Source: Yersinia massiliensis
GTDB lineage: Bacteria > Pseudomonadota > Gammaproteobacteria > Enterobacterales > Enterobacteriaceae
Direction: 5' to 3'
Length of the DNA: 64,000 bases
NCBI RefSeq assembly: GCF_003048255.1
Contig: NZ_CP028487.1
Location: forward strand, 2,480,001-2,544,000
Under the pieces are notes generated by a model. That model did no database searches. It was not told the origin of the DNA and saw nothing but the letters and a program-made list of their open reading frames with translations. How positions within the stretch are numbered: the stretch's first letter is position 1; the number at the start of each line of letters is the position of its first letter. Position numbers and translations under genes: made by a program. This document shows positions 30,657 through 40,131 of the stretch, piece after piece.

Positions 30657-31648
30657 TGCCGCTACTCGATATTCGTAACCTCACCATCGAGTTTATGACC
30701 GCCGAAGGGATGGTTAAAGCCGTTGACCGCATCAGTATCACCCTGACGGAAGGTGAAGTTCGTGGCTTGGTTGGGGAGTCTGGCTCAGGTAAGAGTCTGA
30801 TTGCCAAAGCTATTTGTGGCGTCAGCAAAGATAACTGGCGCATTACGGCTGACCGTTTCCGCTTTGATGATATTGATCTGTTGCAACTGACACCCCGCCA
30901 GCGCCGTAAAGTGATTGGCCACAATATTTCGATGATTTTCCAAGAGCCGCAATCTTGTCTGGATCCATCCGAAAGTATCGGTCAGCAGTTGTTCCAAGCC
31001 ATTCCGGGTTGGACCTACAAAGGCCGCTGGTGGCAACGTTTTCATTGGCGTAAACGGCGAGCAATAGAATTACTGCACCGTGTTGGCATCAAAGACCATA
31101 AGGATATTATGCGCAGCTATCCCTATGAGTTGACGGAAGGTGAATGCCAAAAGGTGATGATCGCTATCGCACTGGCTAACCAGCCAAGACTACTGATTGC
31201 TGATGAGCCGACGAATGCGATGGAACCCACCACGCAAGCGCAGATTTTCCGCCTGTTGGCTCGGCTGAATCAAAATAACAACACCACAATTTTGCTGATC
31301 AGTCATGATTTGCAAATGATGAGTAAATGGGCTGATCGGGTGAACGTGCTCTATTGCGGCCAAACAGTAGAAAGTGCTGTTTGTGAGGATCTGCTGGCTG
31401 CACCGCATCACCCGTATACTCAAGCGCTTATTCGTGCAATGCCGGATTTCGGCCGCTCTTTACCCCATAAAAGCCGCTTGAATACATTGCCAGGCGCGAT
31501 TCCGTCACTTGAGCATTTACCGATCGGCTGTCGGCTTGGGCCTCGTTGCCCCTATGCGCAGAAAACTTGTATTGAAACACCCCGTTTACGACTGGTCAAA
31601 AACCACGCCTTTGCCTGTCACTTCCCCTTAAATTTGGAGGAGCAATAA
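30656..31648 (+). CDS. sapD: SapD, ABC transporter ATP-binding protein
   Basis: A 330-residue ATPase of the Sap transporter. Walker A is GESGSGKS at 40-47 and Walker B is LLIADEPT. The signature motif is divergent (ELTEGECQK instead of LSGGQ), as in other SapD proteins. The C-terminal oligopeptide-transporter extension has the cysteine-containing [15 protein letters not shown], typical of DppD/OppD-like ATPases. E. coli SapD is also linked to Trk potassium uptake. It overlaps sapF by one base. Confidence 0.95.
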   Translation: MPLLDIRNLTIEFMTAEGMVKAVDRISITLTEGEVRGLVGESGSGKSLIAKAICGVSKDNWRITADRFRFDDIDLLQLTPRQRRKVIGHNISMIFQEPQSCLDPSESIGQQLFQAIPGWTYKGRWWQRFHWRKRRAIELLHRVGIKDHKDIMRSYPYELTEGECQKVMIAIALANQPRLLIADEPTNAMEPTTQAQIFRLLARLNQNNNTTILLISHDLQMMSKWADRVNVLYCGQTVESAVCEDLLAAPHHPYTQALIRAMPDFGRSLPHKSRLNTLPGAIPSLEHLPIGCRLGPRCPYAQKTCIETPRLRLVKNHAFACHFPLNLEEQ

Positions 31649-32463
31649 TGGCCGAGACGCTGCTCGAAGTCCGTAATCTCAGTAAAACTTTCCGCTATCG
31701 TACAGGGCTGTTTCGTCGTCAACATGTCGAAGCGGTCAAGTCGGTGAGCTTCACTTTACGTGAAGGCCAAACATTGGCGGTGATTGGTGAAAACGGATCA
31801 GGGAAATCAACCCTGGCAAAAATGTTGTCAGGCATGATTGAACCCACAGAAGGTGAGCTGTTGATTGACGATCATCGCTTGGTCTATGGTGATTATGGCT
31901 ATCGTAGCCAACGTATTCGCATGATTTTTCAAGATCCCAGCACTTCGCTGAACCCGCGTCAGCGTGTCGGTCAATTGCTTGATGCGCCCTTGAAGCTGAA
32001 TACCGATTTAGACGCCGCAGCTCGCGAGCAGCGCATTTATCAAACGCTACGACAAGTGGGGCTGCTACCCGATCACGCTAACTATTACCCTCATATGCTT
32101 GCATCAGGCCAGAAGCAGCGCATCGCACTGGCGCGGGCGCTTATCCTGCAACCTAAAGTGATTGTTGCCGATGAAGCACTCGCTGCGCTGGATATGTCTA
32201 TGCGCTCGCAGATCATCAACCTGATGCTGGAATTGCAAGAAAAACACGGCATCGCCTATGTCTATGTGACCCAACACTTAGGCATGATGAAGCATATCAG
32301 TGACCAAGTGATTGTGATGCATGAAGGCGAAGTGGTCGAACGTGGGAGTACTGCTGAAGTGTTGGCGTCCCCACTGCATGATTTAACAAAGCGCCTTATC
32401 TCTAGCCATTTTGGGGAAGCATTAACCGCAGATGCTTGGCGTCAAGACAGTGGCCATTTCTAA
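31648..32463 (+). CDS. sapF: SapF, ABC transporter ATP-binding protein
   Basis: The second ATPase of the Sap transporter, 271 residues. Walker A is GENGSGKS at 47-54, the signature is ASGQKQRIALARAL, and Walker B is VIVADEALAALD with Ala where the D-loop proline or glutamate neighbour is usual, as known for SapF. It is the last gene of sapABCDF. A long hairpin lies 54 bp after the stop. In E. coli fabI follows; here a CMD-family gene does. Confidence 0.94.
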   Translation: MAETLLEVRNLSKTFRYRTGLFRRQHVEAVKSVSFTLREGQTLAVIGENGSGKSTLAKMLSGMIEPTEGELLIDDHRLVYGDYGYRSQRIRMIFQDPSTSLNPRQRVGQLLDAPLKLNTDLDAAAREQRIYQTLRQVGLLPDHANYYPHMLASGQKQRIALARALILQPKVIVADEALAALDMSMRSQIINLMLELQEKHGIAYVYVTQHLGMMKHISDQVIVMHEGEVVERGSTAEVLASPLHDLTKRLISSHFGEALTADAWRQDSGHF

Positions 32464-32857
32464 CGCATTAGCTTTGTTGGCTATTTTCATCCCCCGTAAA
32501 ACTTGCAGTGAAAGCGGAGGTGGATGGCAACTTTAACGTCGCCCATTCACCTCATTAGCTAAATCTTGTCTAACGTAATAACATTTTTGTTATATATAAT
32601 AATATGTTATTACGTTTAGTTATGGATTATGGCTTAACATTATTTTATCTCGCTAACTCAATCAGCAATGATATCCACTGTGTTCATTCCCTAAAACAAC
32701 AGGATATCTTGCCGATGTTAAAACCTACCTCTTTTCCATGCTTCCGGTCCGATAGCCCCATTGTCATCCTTCATTCGTTACCAAAATTTCAACTTGCCAT
32801 CCTTAACCCACATTTATCATTAGCGCTCACGCGTTGCTGTCCCTAACGGAGGTCATT
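32464..32857. other. Intergenic region between sapF and the CMD gene
   Basis: These 394 bp hold two structures. At 32517-32553, GAGGTGGATGG pairs with CCATTCACCTC, a probable end of the sap transcript though without a T-run. At 32570-32619 an AT-rich inverted repeat (CTAACGTAATAACAT with ATGTTATTACGTTTAG) could be an operator or promoter element. An 80-codon frame at 32604-32846 has no recognisable content and I do not call it. Confidence 0.6.
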
Positions 32858-34066
32858 ATGGTGCAATTTCGACAACAGAATAATGCCCATTGGTATCACG
32901 AGACTCAACGTAGCGGCAGCCTGGAGATTACCGCGGCGCAGGTCAATGATGAAGGTGACGGTGTCACAGAAAAGACCACCATTTACTCACACAAGAGTGA
33001 GCAAGGAAACTTTTTATTGGGGCTAAATGATGCTATTCGCACCACGCTCTTAGATAACTTACGGCAGCACAGCACGGTTTTATCTGCCTCAGAAACACTG
33101 TATCAGACACTTTTCCCGCCAACAGTCGAACTCAGCAGCGATAACCAATTTTCATTGTATGACCGCTTAAGTAGTGCGTTGACCGTCGCACAGGTAACCG
33201 GTGTGCAACGACTCTGTAGCCACTATGCGGCACGACTCACACCACTTTCCAGTCCTGATGCTTCACGGGAAAGTAATATGCGGCTTACCCAAATGACTCA
33301 ATATGCTCGCCAGCTCGCCAGTCAGCCAACGTTGATTGATAAGCATGCGTTACAGCAATTATCAGATGTGGGCTTGACCGAGGCTGATATCATTGTTTTA
33401 ACGCAGATTATTGGTTTTGTGGGCTATCAAGCCAGAGTGATTGCAGGAATTTCAGCGTTAGCCGGTTATCCGACCGTCATACTTCCAGGGTTCCCACGAA
33501 TGGAAGACGCTAGCGCTAGTTTGTTATCGACAAAAGGGTTGCATTGGCAAGGTTGGCTGCCTACATTGGCGGTAAATGATGGTATCGCCACTGAGCAGAA
33601 ATCAGATGAAAAGTTGATCACCTTACATGACTTACTGGCGCGCCACCCTGCAAGCTTGTCGAGCTACACCTTGATAGCGCAACAGAAAACGTTGCAACAA
33701 ACAGCAGCAGATTGGTCGGCGTTGGTGTCACTGGTTTCAGCGCGCATTAATGGTAGCAATTATTGTCAGGCACACTACAAACAGCAACTAAGCACCTCTT
33801 CAACAACAGATTATTCCGCAGTCACGAACGCTATCGACACTGACATTGCGTGCGCATTGGCGATAAAGTCTGGTGACCCCTTCACTCAGCCGCTGATTCA
33901 TCTCGCCGCAGAATTGACCCGCGCGCCGGAACGCTTTAGTCATCAATTTATCACCCCACTAATACTCATTGGGTTCAGTGATCAGCAGTTACTAGGAATC
34001 ATTATCAGTACTGCCGCGGCCGGATGGACTAATCGTTTAAGGCAAGCATTGGGAGAAGTGGTTTAA
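32858..34066 (+). CDS. CMD/AhpD-like domain protein, possible two-domain fusion
   Basis: A 402-residue protein from an ATG with a CGGAGG site. The middle (about 165-210) has LSDVGLTEADIIVLTQIIGFVGYQARVIAG, which resembles carboxymuconolactone decarboxylase (CMD) proteins of the Avi_7170 type. The C-terminal half has SARINGSNYCQAHY at 294-307, which aligns with the alkylhydroperoxidase motif C-x-x-C-x-x-H but carries Ser300 in place of the first cysteine, with Cys303 and His306 kept. The protein may fuse two CMD-type modules that are separate genes elsewhere. It follows sapABCDF in the same direction. Peroxidase activity is doubtful without the first cysteine. Confidence 0.7.
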   Translation: MVQFRQQNNAHWYHETQRSGSLEITAAQVNDEGDGVTEKTTIYSHKSEQGNFLLGLNDAIRTTLLDNLRQHSTVLSASETLYQTLFPPTVELSSDNQFSLYDRLSSALTVAQVTGVQRLCSHYAARLTPLSSPDASRESNMRLTQMTQYARQLASQPTLIDKHALQQLSDVGLTEADIIVLTQIIGFVGYQARVIAGISALAGYPTVILPGFPRMEDASASLLSTKGLHWQGWLPTLAVNDGIATEQKSDEKLITLHDLLARHPASLSSYTLIAQQKTLQQTAADWSALVSLVSARINGSNYCQAHYKQQLSTSSTTDYSAVTNAIDTDIACALAIKSGDPFTQPLIHLAAELTRAPERFSHQFITPLILIGFSDQQLLGIIISTAAAGWTNRLRQALGEVV

Positions 34067-34672
34067 ATCGTTTACCAATGCAACTACTAACGTGCTACTA
34101 ACTTCTTCACATACTATCTCGGGATATCGATACGCAGTTAGGTATCGGAATCCCGCAAACTCCCGTCTGGGAGTATCAATCGGCCTGAAATTGGCTATCT
34201 CATTATTTTTCACGCAAAAAACTGACACAACTCACTGAGCACGACTTCAGTTTATCTCATGACCAAGATGCTTAACTGATTAACATTTAACCATTATTTT
34301 GATAATTTCAGAATATTCACCATAAGCACAACATTGATTTATTTATTCACCAATAACCAATCATATACACCATACAGTTTTCATATAGCAGAATATATCA
34401 CTAAATAAAATCAGTTCAGCTTTTAATCAAAATAAAAATTTGCCAAATTGCCAAAACATAAACGTTAATACTGCATAACATTTGTAACATGGCGAATTTG
34501 AACTGGATAAGTTATATGTAACAGATTATTACAAAACACTTGTCTCATTGACAAAGATAGTGAACATTAACCGCCGCTAAACATCTTATAACAACGCAAA
34601 GGGATGCCAGTTCAAGCATTCACTTTTGCCAATCCTGCCATTTATGGTAGGGCGTAAAATACAGAGGTCCCA
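34067..34672. other. Long AT-rich intergenic region upstream of dtpA
   Basis: No gene is visible in these 606 bp. Near the left end two hairpins occur: 34120-34155 (CGGGAT-TCGATA with TATCG-ATCCCG) and 34159-34174 (ACTCCC with GGGAGT), perhaps the end of the CMD transcript. At about 34480-34500 the string ATTTGTAACATGG resembles OmpR binding motifs, and dtpA is OmpR-controlled in relatives. A hairpin CCTGCCA-TTTA-TGGTAGG lies near 34634-34651, just before the ribosome site of dtpA. Confidence 0.45.
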
Positions 34673-36199
34673 GTGTCAACAGCAAACAACAGTCAACAAC
34701 CACCAAGTAGCGAACAACCCGAAAACATCAGTATGAATGCTTTCAAACAACCGAAGGCATTTTACCTGATCTTCTCTATCGAGCTTTGGGAACGCTTTGG
34801 TTATTACGGCCTGCAAGGGATCATGGCCGTTTATCTGGTCAAAATGCTCGGGATGAGCGAAGCCGATTCAATCACCTTATTCTCTTCCTTCAGTGCGCTG
34901 GTCTATGGTTTCGTGGCCATTGGTGGATGGTTAGGTGATAAAGTTCTCGGCGCGAAACGCGTCATCGTGCTCGGTGCGCTGATCCTCGCTGTGGGCTATG
35001 CCATGATTGCCTATTCTGGGCATGATATTTTCTGGGTTTATCTGGGCATGGCGACCATTGCGGTCGGTAATGGCTTGTTTAAAGCCAACCCTTCATCCCT
35101 GCTTTCAACCTGTTATAACAAAGACGACCCGCGTTTGGACGGTGCATTTACCATGTACTATATGTCCGTCAATATCGGTTCGTTCTTCTCTATGCTGGCA
35201 ACACCTTGGTTGGCAGCCAAATATGGTTGGAGCGTCGCGTTCTCACTCAGTGTTGTCGGGATGCTCATCACGCTGGTGAATTTCTGGTTCTGCCGTAAGT
35301 GGGTGAAAAACCAAGGCTCTAAGCCTGACTTCGCGCCATTGCAGATCAAAAAATTACTGATGGTATTAGTCGGTGTTGTCGCGTTGATCACACTGTCGAG
35401 CTGGTTGCTGCACAACCAAGTTGTGGCGCGCTGGGCCTTGGCGTTGGTTTCACTGGGTATCATCTTTATCTTTGCTAAAGAAACATTCTCACTCCACGGC
35501 ACGGCTCGTCGCAGAATGATCGTGGCGTTTCTGCTGATGCTCGAAGCCGTTGTGTTCTTCGTGCTGTACAGCCAGATGCCAACATCGCTGAATTTCTTTG
35601 CTATCCATAATGTTGAGCATTCAATCTTCGGTATTGCGTTTGAACCAGAACAGTACCAAGCATTGAATCCATTCTGGATCATGGTTGCCAGTCCTATTTT
35701 GGCTGCAATTTATAACAAGATGGGTGACCGTCTGCCCATGCCGCATAAATTTGCTTTTGGCATGATACTTTGCTCTGCTGCATTCTTGGTTTTACCATGG
35801 GGCGCAACAATGGCGAATGAGCACGGCATTGTATCCGTCAATTGGTTAATCCTGAGCTACGCGCTTCAAAGCATCGGTGAACTGATGATTTCCGGCTTAG
35901 GCTTGGCCATGGTTGCACAATTAGTCCCTCAACGTTTGATGGGCTTCATCATGGGTTCTTGGTTCCTGACTACTGCTGCTGCTGCACTGATTGCGGGTAA
36001 AGTTGCGGCATTGACCGCGGTACCAAGTGATATCACTGATGCCCATGCATCACTGGCAATCTATAGCCATGTGTTTATGCAGATTGGTATCGTTACAGCT
36101 ATCATCGCAATCTTGATGATGCTGACTGCACCTAAATTGTATCGCATGACATTAGCGCCGACAGAAACTAAAAAAACAGGCTCTGTCACAACAGCATAA
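34673..36199 (+). CDS. dtpA: Dipeptide/tripeptide permease A (POT family)
   Basis: A proton-coupled oligopeptide transporter of 508 residues in the inner membrane, with about 12-14 hydrophobic helices. The POT signature [10 protein letters not shown] lies in helix 1 and [15 protein letters not shown] in the region of helix 5. Sequence and length match E. coli DtpA (formerly TppB or YdgR), including the GTG start and MSTAN opening. It is monocistronic, behind a long leader and ahead of a clear terminator. Confidence 0.96.
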   Translation: MSTANNSQQPPSSEQPENISMNAFKQPKAFYLIFSIELWERFGYYGLQGIMAVYLVKMLGMSEADSITLFSSFSALVYGFVAIGGWLGDKVLGAKRVIVLGALILAVGYAMIAYSGHDIFWVYLGMATIAVGNGLFKANPSSLLSTCYNKDDPRLDGAFTMYYMSVNIGSFFSMLATPWLAAKYGWSVAFSLSVVGMLITLVNFWFCRKWVKNQGSKPDFAPLQIKKLLMVLVGVVALITLSSWLLHNQVVARWALALVSLGIIFIFAKETFSLHGTARRRMIVAFLLMLEAVVFFVLYSQMPTSLNFFAIHNVEHSIFGIAFEPEQYQALNPFWIMVASPILAAIYNKMGDRLPMPHKFAFGMILCSAAFLVLPWGATMANEHGIVSVNWLILSYALQSIGELMISGLGLAMVAQLVPQRLMGFIMGSWFLTTAAAALIAGKVAALTAVPSDITDAHASLAIYSHVFMQIGIVTAIIAILMMLTAPKLYRMTLAPTETKKTGSVTTA

Positions 36200-36216
36200 T
36201 GTACTCGCTAGTCATA

Positions 36217-36245
36217 AAAGACGCTCCTAACGGGGCGTTTTTTAT
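36217..36245 (+). terminator. Terminator of dtpA
   Basis: ACGCTCC pairs with GGGGCGT (one G-T pair) around TAAC and is followed by six T residues, 20 bp after the dtpA stop. Confidence 0.88.
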
Positions 36246-36416
36246 TTCCCCCCTATACAAGCTAATTCTGAAATTTCCCCTCTCCTGAATCCTTTAAAGA
36301 CAATCAAACATTTAGAACGTACATTGGATAACGATGCTTATTATTTTCATCGATATAGTTTGAATGTCATTAACAAAAACATGATAAGGCCCGTTATTCA
36401 CTTCTGGAGGGGATTT

Positions 36417-37424
36417 ATGAAGGCGTTTCCACTGAAAAAGTTACAACTCCGTAAAGCATTGCTGGCGCTGACGGTGGCGAGTGCCTGCGCTCTGCCCCTG
36501 AGCTTCTCGACGGTCAGTATGGCGGCTGCACCTGCGCAACAGCAGACGCAGGTTCCCGGTTACTACCGAATGGCGTTAGGTGATTTTGAAGTCACTGCTA
36601 TCTACGACGGTTATGTCAAACTTGGTACCAATCTACTAAAAGATATCAATGAAAAAGATATCCAGACATTGTTGTCTAGTATGTTTATCGATAGCACCAA
36701 TGGGGTACAAACTGCGGTCAATGCCTTCCTAATCAATACCGGAACTAACTTAGTCTTAGTTGATGCCGGCACAGCACAATGCTTTGGACCAACACTGGGG
36801 GCGGTGGTCGATAATATTCGCGCGGCAGGCTACCAGCCTGAGCAGATAGATACGGTTCTGTTGACCCATCTGCATCCAGATCATGCTTGCGGTATTAACG
36901 ATCAAGGCAAAGCAGCATTTCCTAACGCGACCGTGTATGTCTCTAAAGGCGATGCTGATTTTTGGTTGAGTAAAGATATCGCCAGCAAAGCTGCGGCGGA
37001 ACAGCGCCCGATGTTTGAAAAATCAATGGAAGCTGTTGCTCCTTATGTGGCAAACAATAAGCTAAAAATTTACACGGTCGGCGAAACCTTATTACCGGGC
37101 GTGAAAGTGGTGCCAACACCAGGCCATACGCCGGGTCACACCTCTTATCTTTTCACGTCAAAAGGTGACAACTTGCTGGTTTGGGGCGATATCGTACACA
37201 GCCATTCCATCCAATTTGCGCACCCAGATGTCTCTTTAGAATTTGATAGCGATAGCAAGCAAGCCATTGCTACACGCAAAGCCATTTTTGCTGAGGCGGC
37301 GAAAGACAAGCTTTGGGTGGCAGGTGCTCACCTTCCGTTCCCAGGTCTGGGCCATGTTCGGGCAGATAAAGTGGGTTACACTTGGGTGCCAGCAGAATAC
37401 AGCCCGTTGATTGAAAAGAAATAA
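36417..37424 (+). CDS. Exported metallo-beta-lactamase-fold hydrolase
   Basis: The protein has 335 residues from an ATG behind a GGAGG site. A cleavable signal peptide (about 1-37, KKLQLRKALLALTVASACALPLSFS, cleavage after SMA) points to the periplasm. The MBL-fold zinc motif HLHPDH is at 151-156, followed by the third-ligand histidine in PTPGHTPGHTSYLF, aspartate in VWGDIVH and a late histidine in GAHLPFPG. This pattern fits quorum-quenching lactonase-like or thiol-esterase-like members, but the substrate cannot be read. The frame extends 31 codons upstream without support. A 12-bp perfect hairpin follows the stop. Confidence 0.85.
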   Translation: MKAFPLKKLQLRKALLALTVASACALPLSFSTVSMAAAPAQQQTQVPGYYRMALGDFEVTAIYDGYVKLGTNLLKDINEKDIQTLLSSMFIDSTNGVQTAVNAFLINTGTNLVLVDAGTAQCFGPTLGAVVDNIRAAGYQPEQIDTVLLTHLHPDHACGINDQGKAAFPNATVYVSKGDADFWLSKDIASKAAAEQRPMFEKSMEAVAPYVANNKLKIYTVGETLLPGVKVVPTPGHTPGHTSYLFTSKGDNLLVWGDIVHSHSIQFAHPDVSLEFDSDSKQAIATRKAIFAEAAKDKLWVAGAHLPFPGLGHVRADKVGYTWVPAEYSPLIEKK

Positions 37425-37437
37425 GACTTCAGAACTA

Positions 37438-37468
37438 AATTGACCATAGTGAGAATCTATGGTCAATT
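37438..37468 (+). terminator. Hairpin after the MBL-fold gene
   Basis: AATTGACCATAG pairs perfectly with CTATGGTCAATT around TGAGAAT. No T-run follows. It lies between two convergent genes and may serve both. Confidence 0.6.
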
Positions 37469-37512
37469 CACAAAACATAAAACCATCCCTGTATATTTAA
37501 CTGTTTTATAAG

Positions 37513-37884
37513 CTAAATATCAGTTGGCTCGTTATCTGACCATACCGCTAACTGATAGCCATCTGGATCGGTAAAATGAAAACGACGGCCGCCGGGAAAA
37601 GGAAAAATAGGTAGCACGATAGCGGCCCCAGCCTCTTCCAAACGTTTTTGCGTTTGTTCAAGATCACCCGCATACAGAATGACCAGCGGCCCGCCATTGG
37701 ACTGAACTTCACTCAATGTGGTAAGCCCTCCCGCCAACCGGCCATCAGTGAACTCGCAATACCTCGGCCCGTAATCGGTAAACTGCCAATTGAAAACCTT
37801 GCCGTAGAAATCTTTCGAACGCTCAATGTCACTAACAGCAAACTCTATGTAATCTATCCGATTATTATTTCCCTGAGTACTCAT
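37513..37884 (-). CDS. VOC-family (glyoxalase/bleomycin-resistance fold) protein
   Basis: A 123-residue single-domain protein with the paired beta-alpha-beta-beta-beta arrangement of the vicinal oxygen chelate superfamily: IDYIEFAVSDIERSKDFYGKVFNWQF at the start and FHFTDPDGYQLAVWSD at the end. The C-terminal sequence resembles enzymes acting on small molecules, but metal ligands are incomplete (the first histidine position is Glu). It may be a binding protein rather than an enzyme. It stands alone between convergent and divergent neighbours. Confidence 0.82.
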   Translation of the reverse strand: MSTQGNNNRIDYIEFAVSDIERSKDFYGKVFNWQFTDYGPRYCEFTDGRLAGGLTTLSEVQSNGGPLVILYAGDLEQTQKRLEEAGAAIVLPIFPFPGGRRFHFTDPDGYQLAVWSDNEPTDI

Positions 37885-38069
37885 GGCTTGCTCCTGATTT
37901 AATGATTAACTTGCTCATTTATAATAAACATTTCTAAATGTGATGGATAACGCGAGCCTAATCGTTGGTACCGCCGTCACATTATTTGTGTTCAAAAAAT
38001 AAACTATACTATGTTGAGGCCGCCCAGTATTCACCGCATCCTGATAATAAATGGGGATGAAATCCGTCT

Positions 38070-38088
38070 GTTATTGGCGGCCAATAAC
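38070..38088 (+). promoter_or_regulatory. Hairpin next to the yohC ribosome site
   Basis: GTTATTGG pairs with CCAATAAC around a 3-nt loop, ending only about 5 nt before the AAGGAGGTGA ribosome site of yohC. It could limit ribosome access. Confidence 0.45.
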
Positions 38089-38105
38089 GGGCAAGGAGGT
38101 GATGT

Positions 38106-38696
38106 ATGATCAACCATGTTTGGGGACTTCTGACTCATCCTAGTCAGGAACTACAGCAAATCAAACGTGAGGGTGAAAGTGTCCAACACTTATATGCACA
38201 TCACCTCCTCTTAATGGCCGCCATTCCGGTGATTTGCGCGTTTATCGGCACCACACAAGTGGGTTGGTACTTTGGTGATGGCCAGGTCATAAAATTGACG
38301 ATCTTCACTGCTCTTTATTCCGCCGTTATTTTCTATGCTTTAATTCTGGCTGCTGTTGCGCTGATGGGTCGCGTGATTTACTGGATGGCCCGCCGCTATG
38401 AAAGCCGCCCAAGTTGGCAAAGTTGTACTCTATTCGCGGGGTATACCGCTACGCCTCTATTTTTAGCCGGAATGGTTGCACTCTACCCTGCCATCTGGCT
38501 ATGTCTGCTCGTCGGGATCATTGCCCTCTGCTATGCTGGCTATCTGATGTATATCGGGATCCCTACCTTTTTGAATATTGACCGGCGAGAAGGATTTATT
38601 TTCTCAGGTTCTACCTTTGCCATTGGTGTACTGGTCTTAGAGTTGTTGCTGGGTCTAACAGTTTTACTCTGGGGCTATGGTTCGCGATTACTGTAA
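38106..38696 (+). CDS. yohC: YohC, Yip1-family inner-membrane protein
   Basis: A 196-residue protein with about five hydrophobic segments (about 33-53, 65-88, 107-123, 125-148 and 168-192). It aligns along its length with E. coli YohC: VWGLLTHPSQE, HHLLLMAAIPVICAFIGTTQVGW, GYTATPLFLAGMVALYPAIWLC and SSTFAIGVLVLELLL-like ends. The function is unknown. A near-perfect AAGGAGGTGA ribosome site, preceded by a small hairpin, suggests strong or regulated translation. A terminator follows. Confidence 0.9.
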   Translation: MINHVWGLLTHPSQELQQIKREGESVQHLYAHHLLLMAAIPVICAFIGTTQVGWYFGDGQVIKLTIFTALYSAVIFYALILAAVALMGRVIYWMARRYESRPSWQSCTLFAGYTATPLFLAGMVALYPAIWLCLLVGIIALCYAGYLMYIGIPTFLNIDRREGFIFSGSTFAIGVLVLELLLGLTVLLWGYGSRLL

Positions 38697-38732
38697 TTTT
38701 CATTTTCGATAACTTTTGTTCTGTCTACTGCA

Positions 38733-38768
38733 ACCGCTTTCTGCGCTTTTCGTCGAGAGCGGTGTTTT
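38733..38768 (+). terminator. Terminator of yohC
   Basis: ACCGCTTTC pairs with GAGAGCGGT (one G-U pair) over a 13-nt loop and is followed by GTTTTAA. Confidence 0.7.
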
Positions 38769-38924
38769 AATGCAACGATGATGTCTCACTTATCGCGATT
38801 AATGTGATTTTTGGGGGTTAACAGGCTTTAATCGTGATTAATGTCGTCCAGATCGCAATCTCTTACATCCCCATGCAGAATAAGGTTGTACACTGAGTAG
38901 GAATGATGCAAACAGGGCGAAAAA

Positions 38925-39188
38925 ATGAAAAAGCTGACATTAAAAGAAATGACTGAAAGTGAACAACGTGATGTCAAAACGCAACTCGACAGAGCCAGAA
39001 TAAACTTAGGAAGGGCATTAACCAATTCAGAGCAAAATAAAGTTAAAGACGAAGCCATCGAAAAAATCATGCAAGCCCGAGAAAAAATCGCCAAGTTAAC
39101 GCGCGTAGAAAGAAAAACCAAAAAAACCGCACCCAGTACAACCACTTTTAGCTGGTCATCCTCGATTAGCACTCGCCCACCACGGTAA
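38925..39188 (+). CDS. DUF3811 family protein, YjbD-like
   Basis: An 87-residue basic, mostly helical protein. KEMTESEQRDVKTQLDRARINLGRALTNSEQNKVKDEAIEKIM aligns with E. coli YjbD (DUF3811), and the C-terminal FSWSSSISTRPPR matches its FSWS-x-x-STR ending. The function is unknown. It has its own gene unit, with a hairpin at 39226-39255 downstream. Confidence 0.82.
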   Translation: MKKLTLKEMTESEQRDVKTQLDRARINLGRALTNSEQNKVKDEAIEKIMQAREKIAKLTRVERKTKKTAPSTTTFSWSSSISTRPPR

Positions 39189-39225
39189 TTAATGATCGCG
39201 GCCAGAAAATAAACGGTAGAAATAA

Positions 39226-39255
39226 CCTACAGCGGCGAATATTCACCGCTGTAGG
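39226..39255 (+). terminator. Hairpin after the YjbD-like gene
   Basis: CCTACAGCGG pairs perfectly with CCGCTGTAGG around CGAATATTCA. No T-run follows, so termination is not assured. Confidence 0.55.
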
Positions 39256-39435
39256 GATATGATTCACACTTTGCGTAATGATTTATGCAGCAATTCGTTT
39301 TTTACACAATCGTTAGCTTCCTAGACTCTTATTCATTTCCCTTACAATTTTCTGATACTGCTAGCTGTATTTTTTATTTGTCTGCCTTAGGATAAGGAAG
39401 CTTGTTTCTTTCAGTGCGTTATTAAGGAGTGTGTG

Positions 39436-40044
39436 ATGAAATTGTTCTATAAACCCGGGGCCTGCTCTTTGTCTCCACATATTGTCTTACGTGAGGCGGG
39501 GTTAGACTTCAGTATTGAAAGCGTCGATCTGGCGGCTAAAATCACTGAGACGGGCCAAGACTATTTAAGCATCAATCCAAAAGGACAAGTCCCCGCACTA
39601 TTGCTAGACGACGGTAGTTTACTCACCGAAGGCGTTGCGATTGTGCAATATCTGGCAGATAAAGTGCCTGACCGCCATCTGATTGCCCCTGCGGGTACGC
39701 TCTCGCGTTATCATGCAATTGAGTGGTTAAACTTCGTGGCGACTGAATTGCATAAAGGCTTTAGCCCGTTGTTTAACCCCAAAACGCCGGAAGAATATAA
39801 AGTGATTGCCCGCGAACGATTGGATAAGCAATTCAGTTATGTTGATTCAGTGTTAGCCGATCATGATTTCCTTTTGGGCAAGAAATTCAGTGTGGCCGAT
39901 GCGTATTTATTTACAGTTACCCGCTGGGCTAATGCACTGAATATTAAAATAACGCAGCGTAGCCATTTGGATACATATATGGCGCGAGTTGCAGAACGTC
40001 CAGCGGTCAAAGCGGCCTTGGCAGCAGAAGATATCAAGAAGTAA
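39436..40044 (+). CDS. gstA: Glutathione S-transferase
   Basis: A 202-residue cytoplasmic beta-class GST. The active-site region reads [16 protein letters not shown], with the beta-class Cys10 and Ser11. The glutathione-binding [14 protein letters not shown] and [13 protein letters not shown] motifs are present, and the C-terminal helical domain has [13 protein letters not shown]. The ATG at 39436 follows AAGGAG. The order gstA-pdxY (convergent)-tyrS-pdxH is conserved with E. coli. It ends at a shared hairpin with pdxY. Confidence 0.95.
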   Translation: MKLFYKPGACSLSPHIVLREAGLDFSIESVDLAAKITETGQDYLSINPKGQVPALLLDDGSLLTEGVAIVQYLADKVPDRHLIAPAGTLSRYHAIEWLNFVATELHKGFSPLFNPKTPEEYKVIARERLDKQFSYVDSVLADHDFLLGKKFSVADAYLFTVTRWANALNIKITQRSHLDTYMARVAERPAVKAALAAEDIKK

Positions 40045-40069
40045 AGATTGTTGGGTTGATTGGTTATTT

Positions 40070-40097
40070 AAAGTGCCCCGCTATTCAGGGGCACTTT
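40070..40097. terminator. Bidirectional terminator between gstA and pdxY
   Basis: AAAGTGCCCC pairs perfectly with GGGGCACTTT around GCTATTCA. Flanking A/T tracts on both sides fit use by both convergent genes. Confidence 0.8.
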
Positions 40098-40131
40098 AAA
40101 ATAAAAGTTATCGCTTGGTCGCAGTGAAAAG

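Noticed and set aside
32604..32846. 80-codon plus-strand frame before the CMD gene
   Set aside because: It has no recognisable composition or ribosome site, starts inside an inverted repeat and ends at the next gene's ribosome site.
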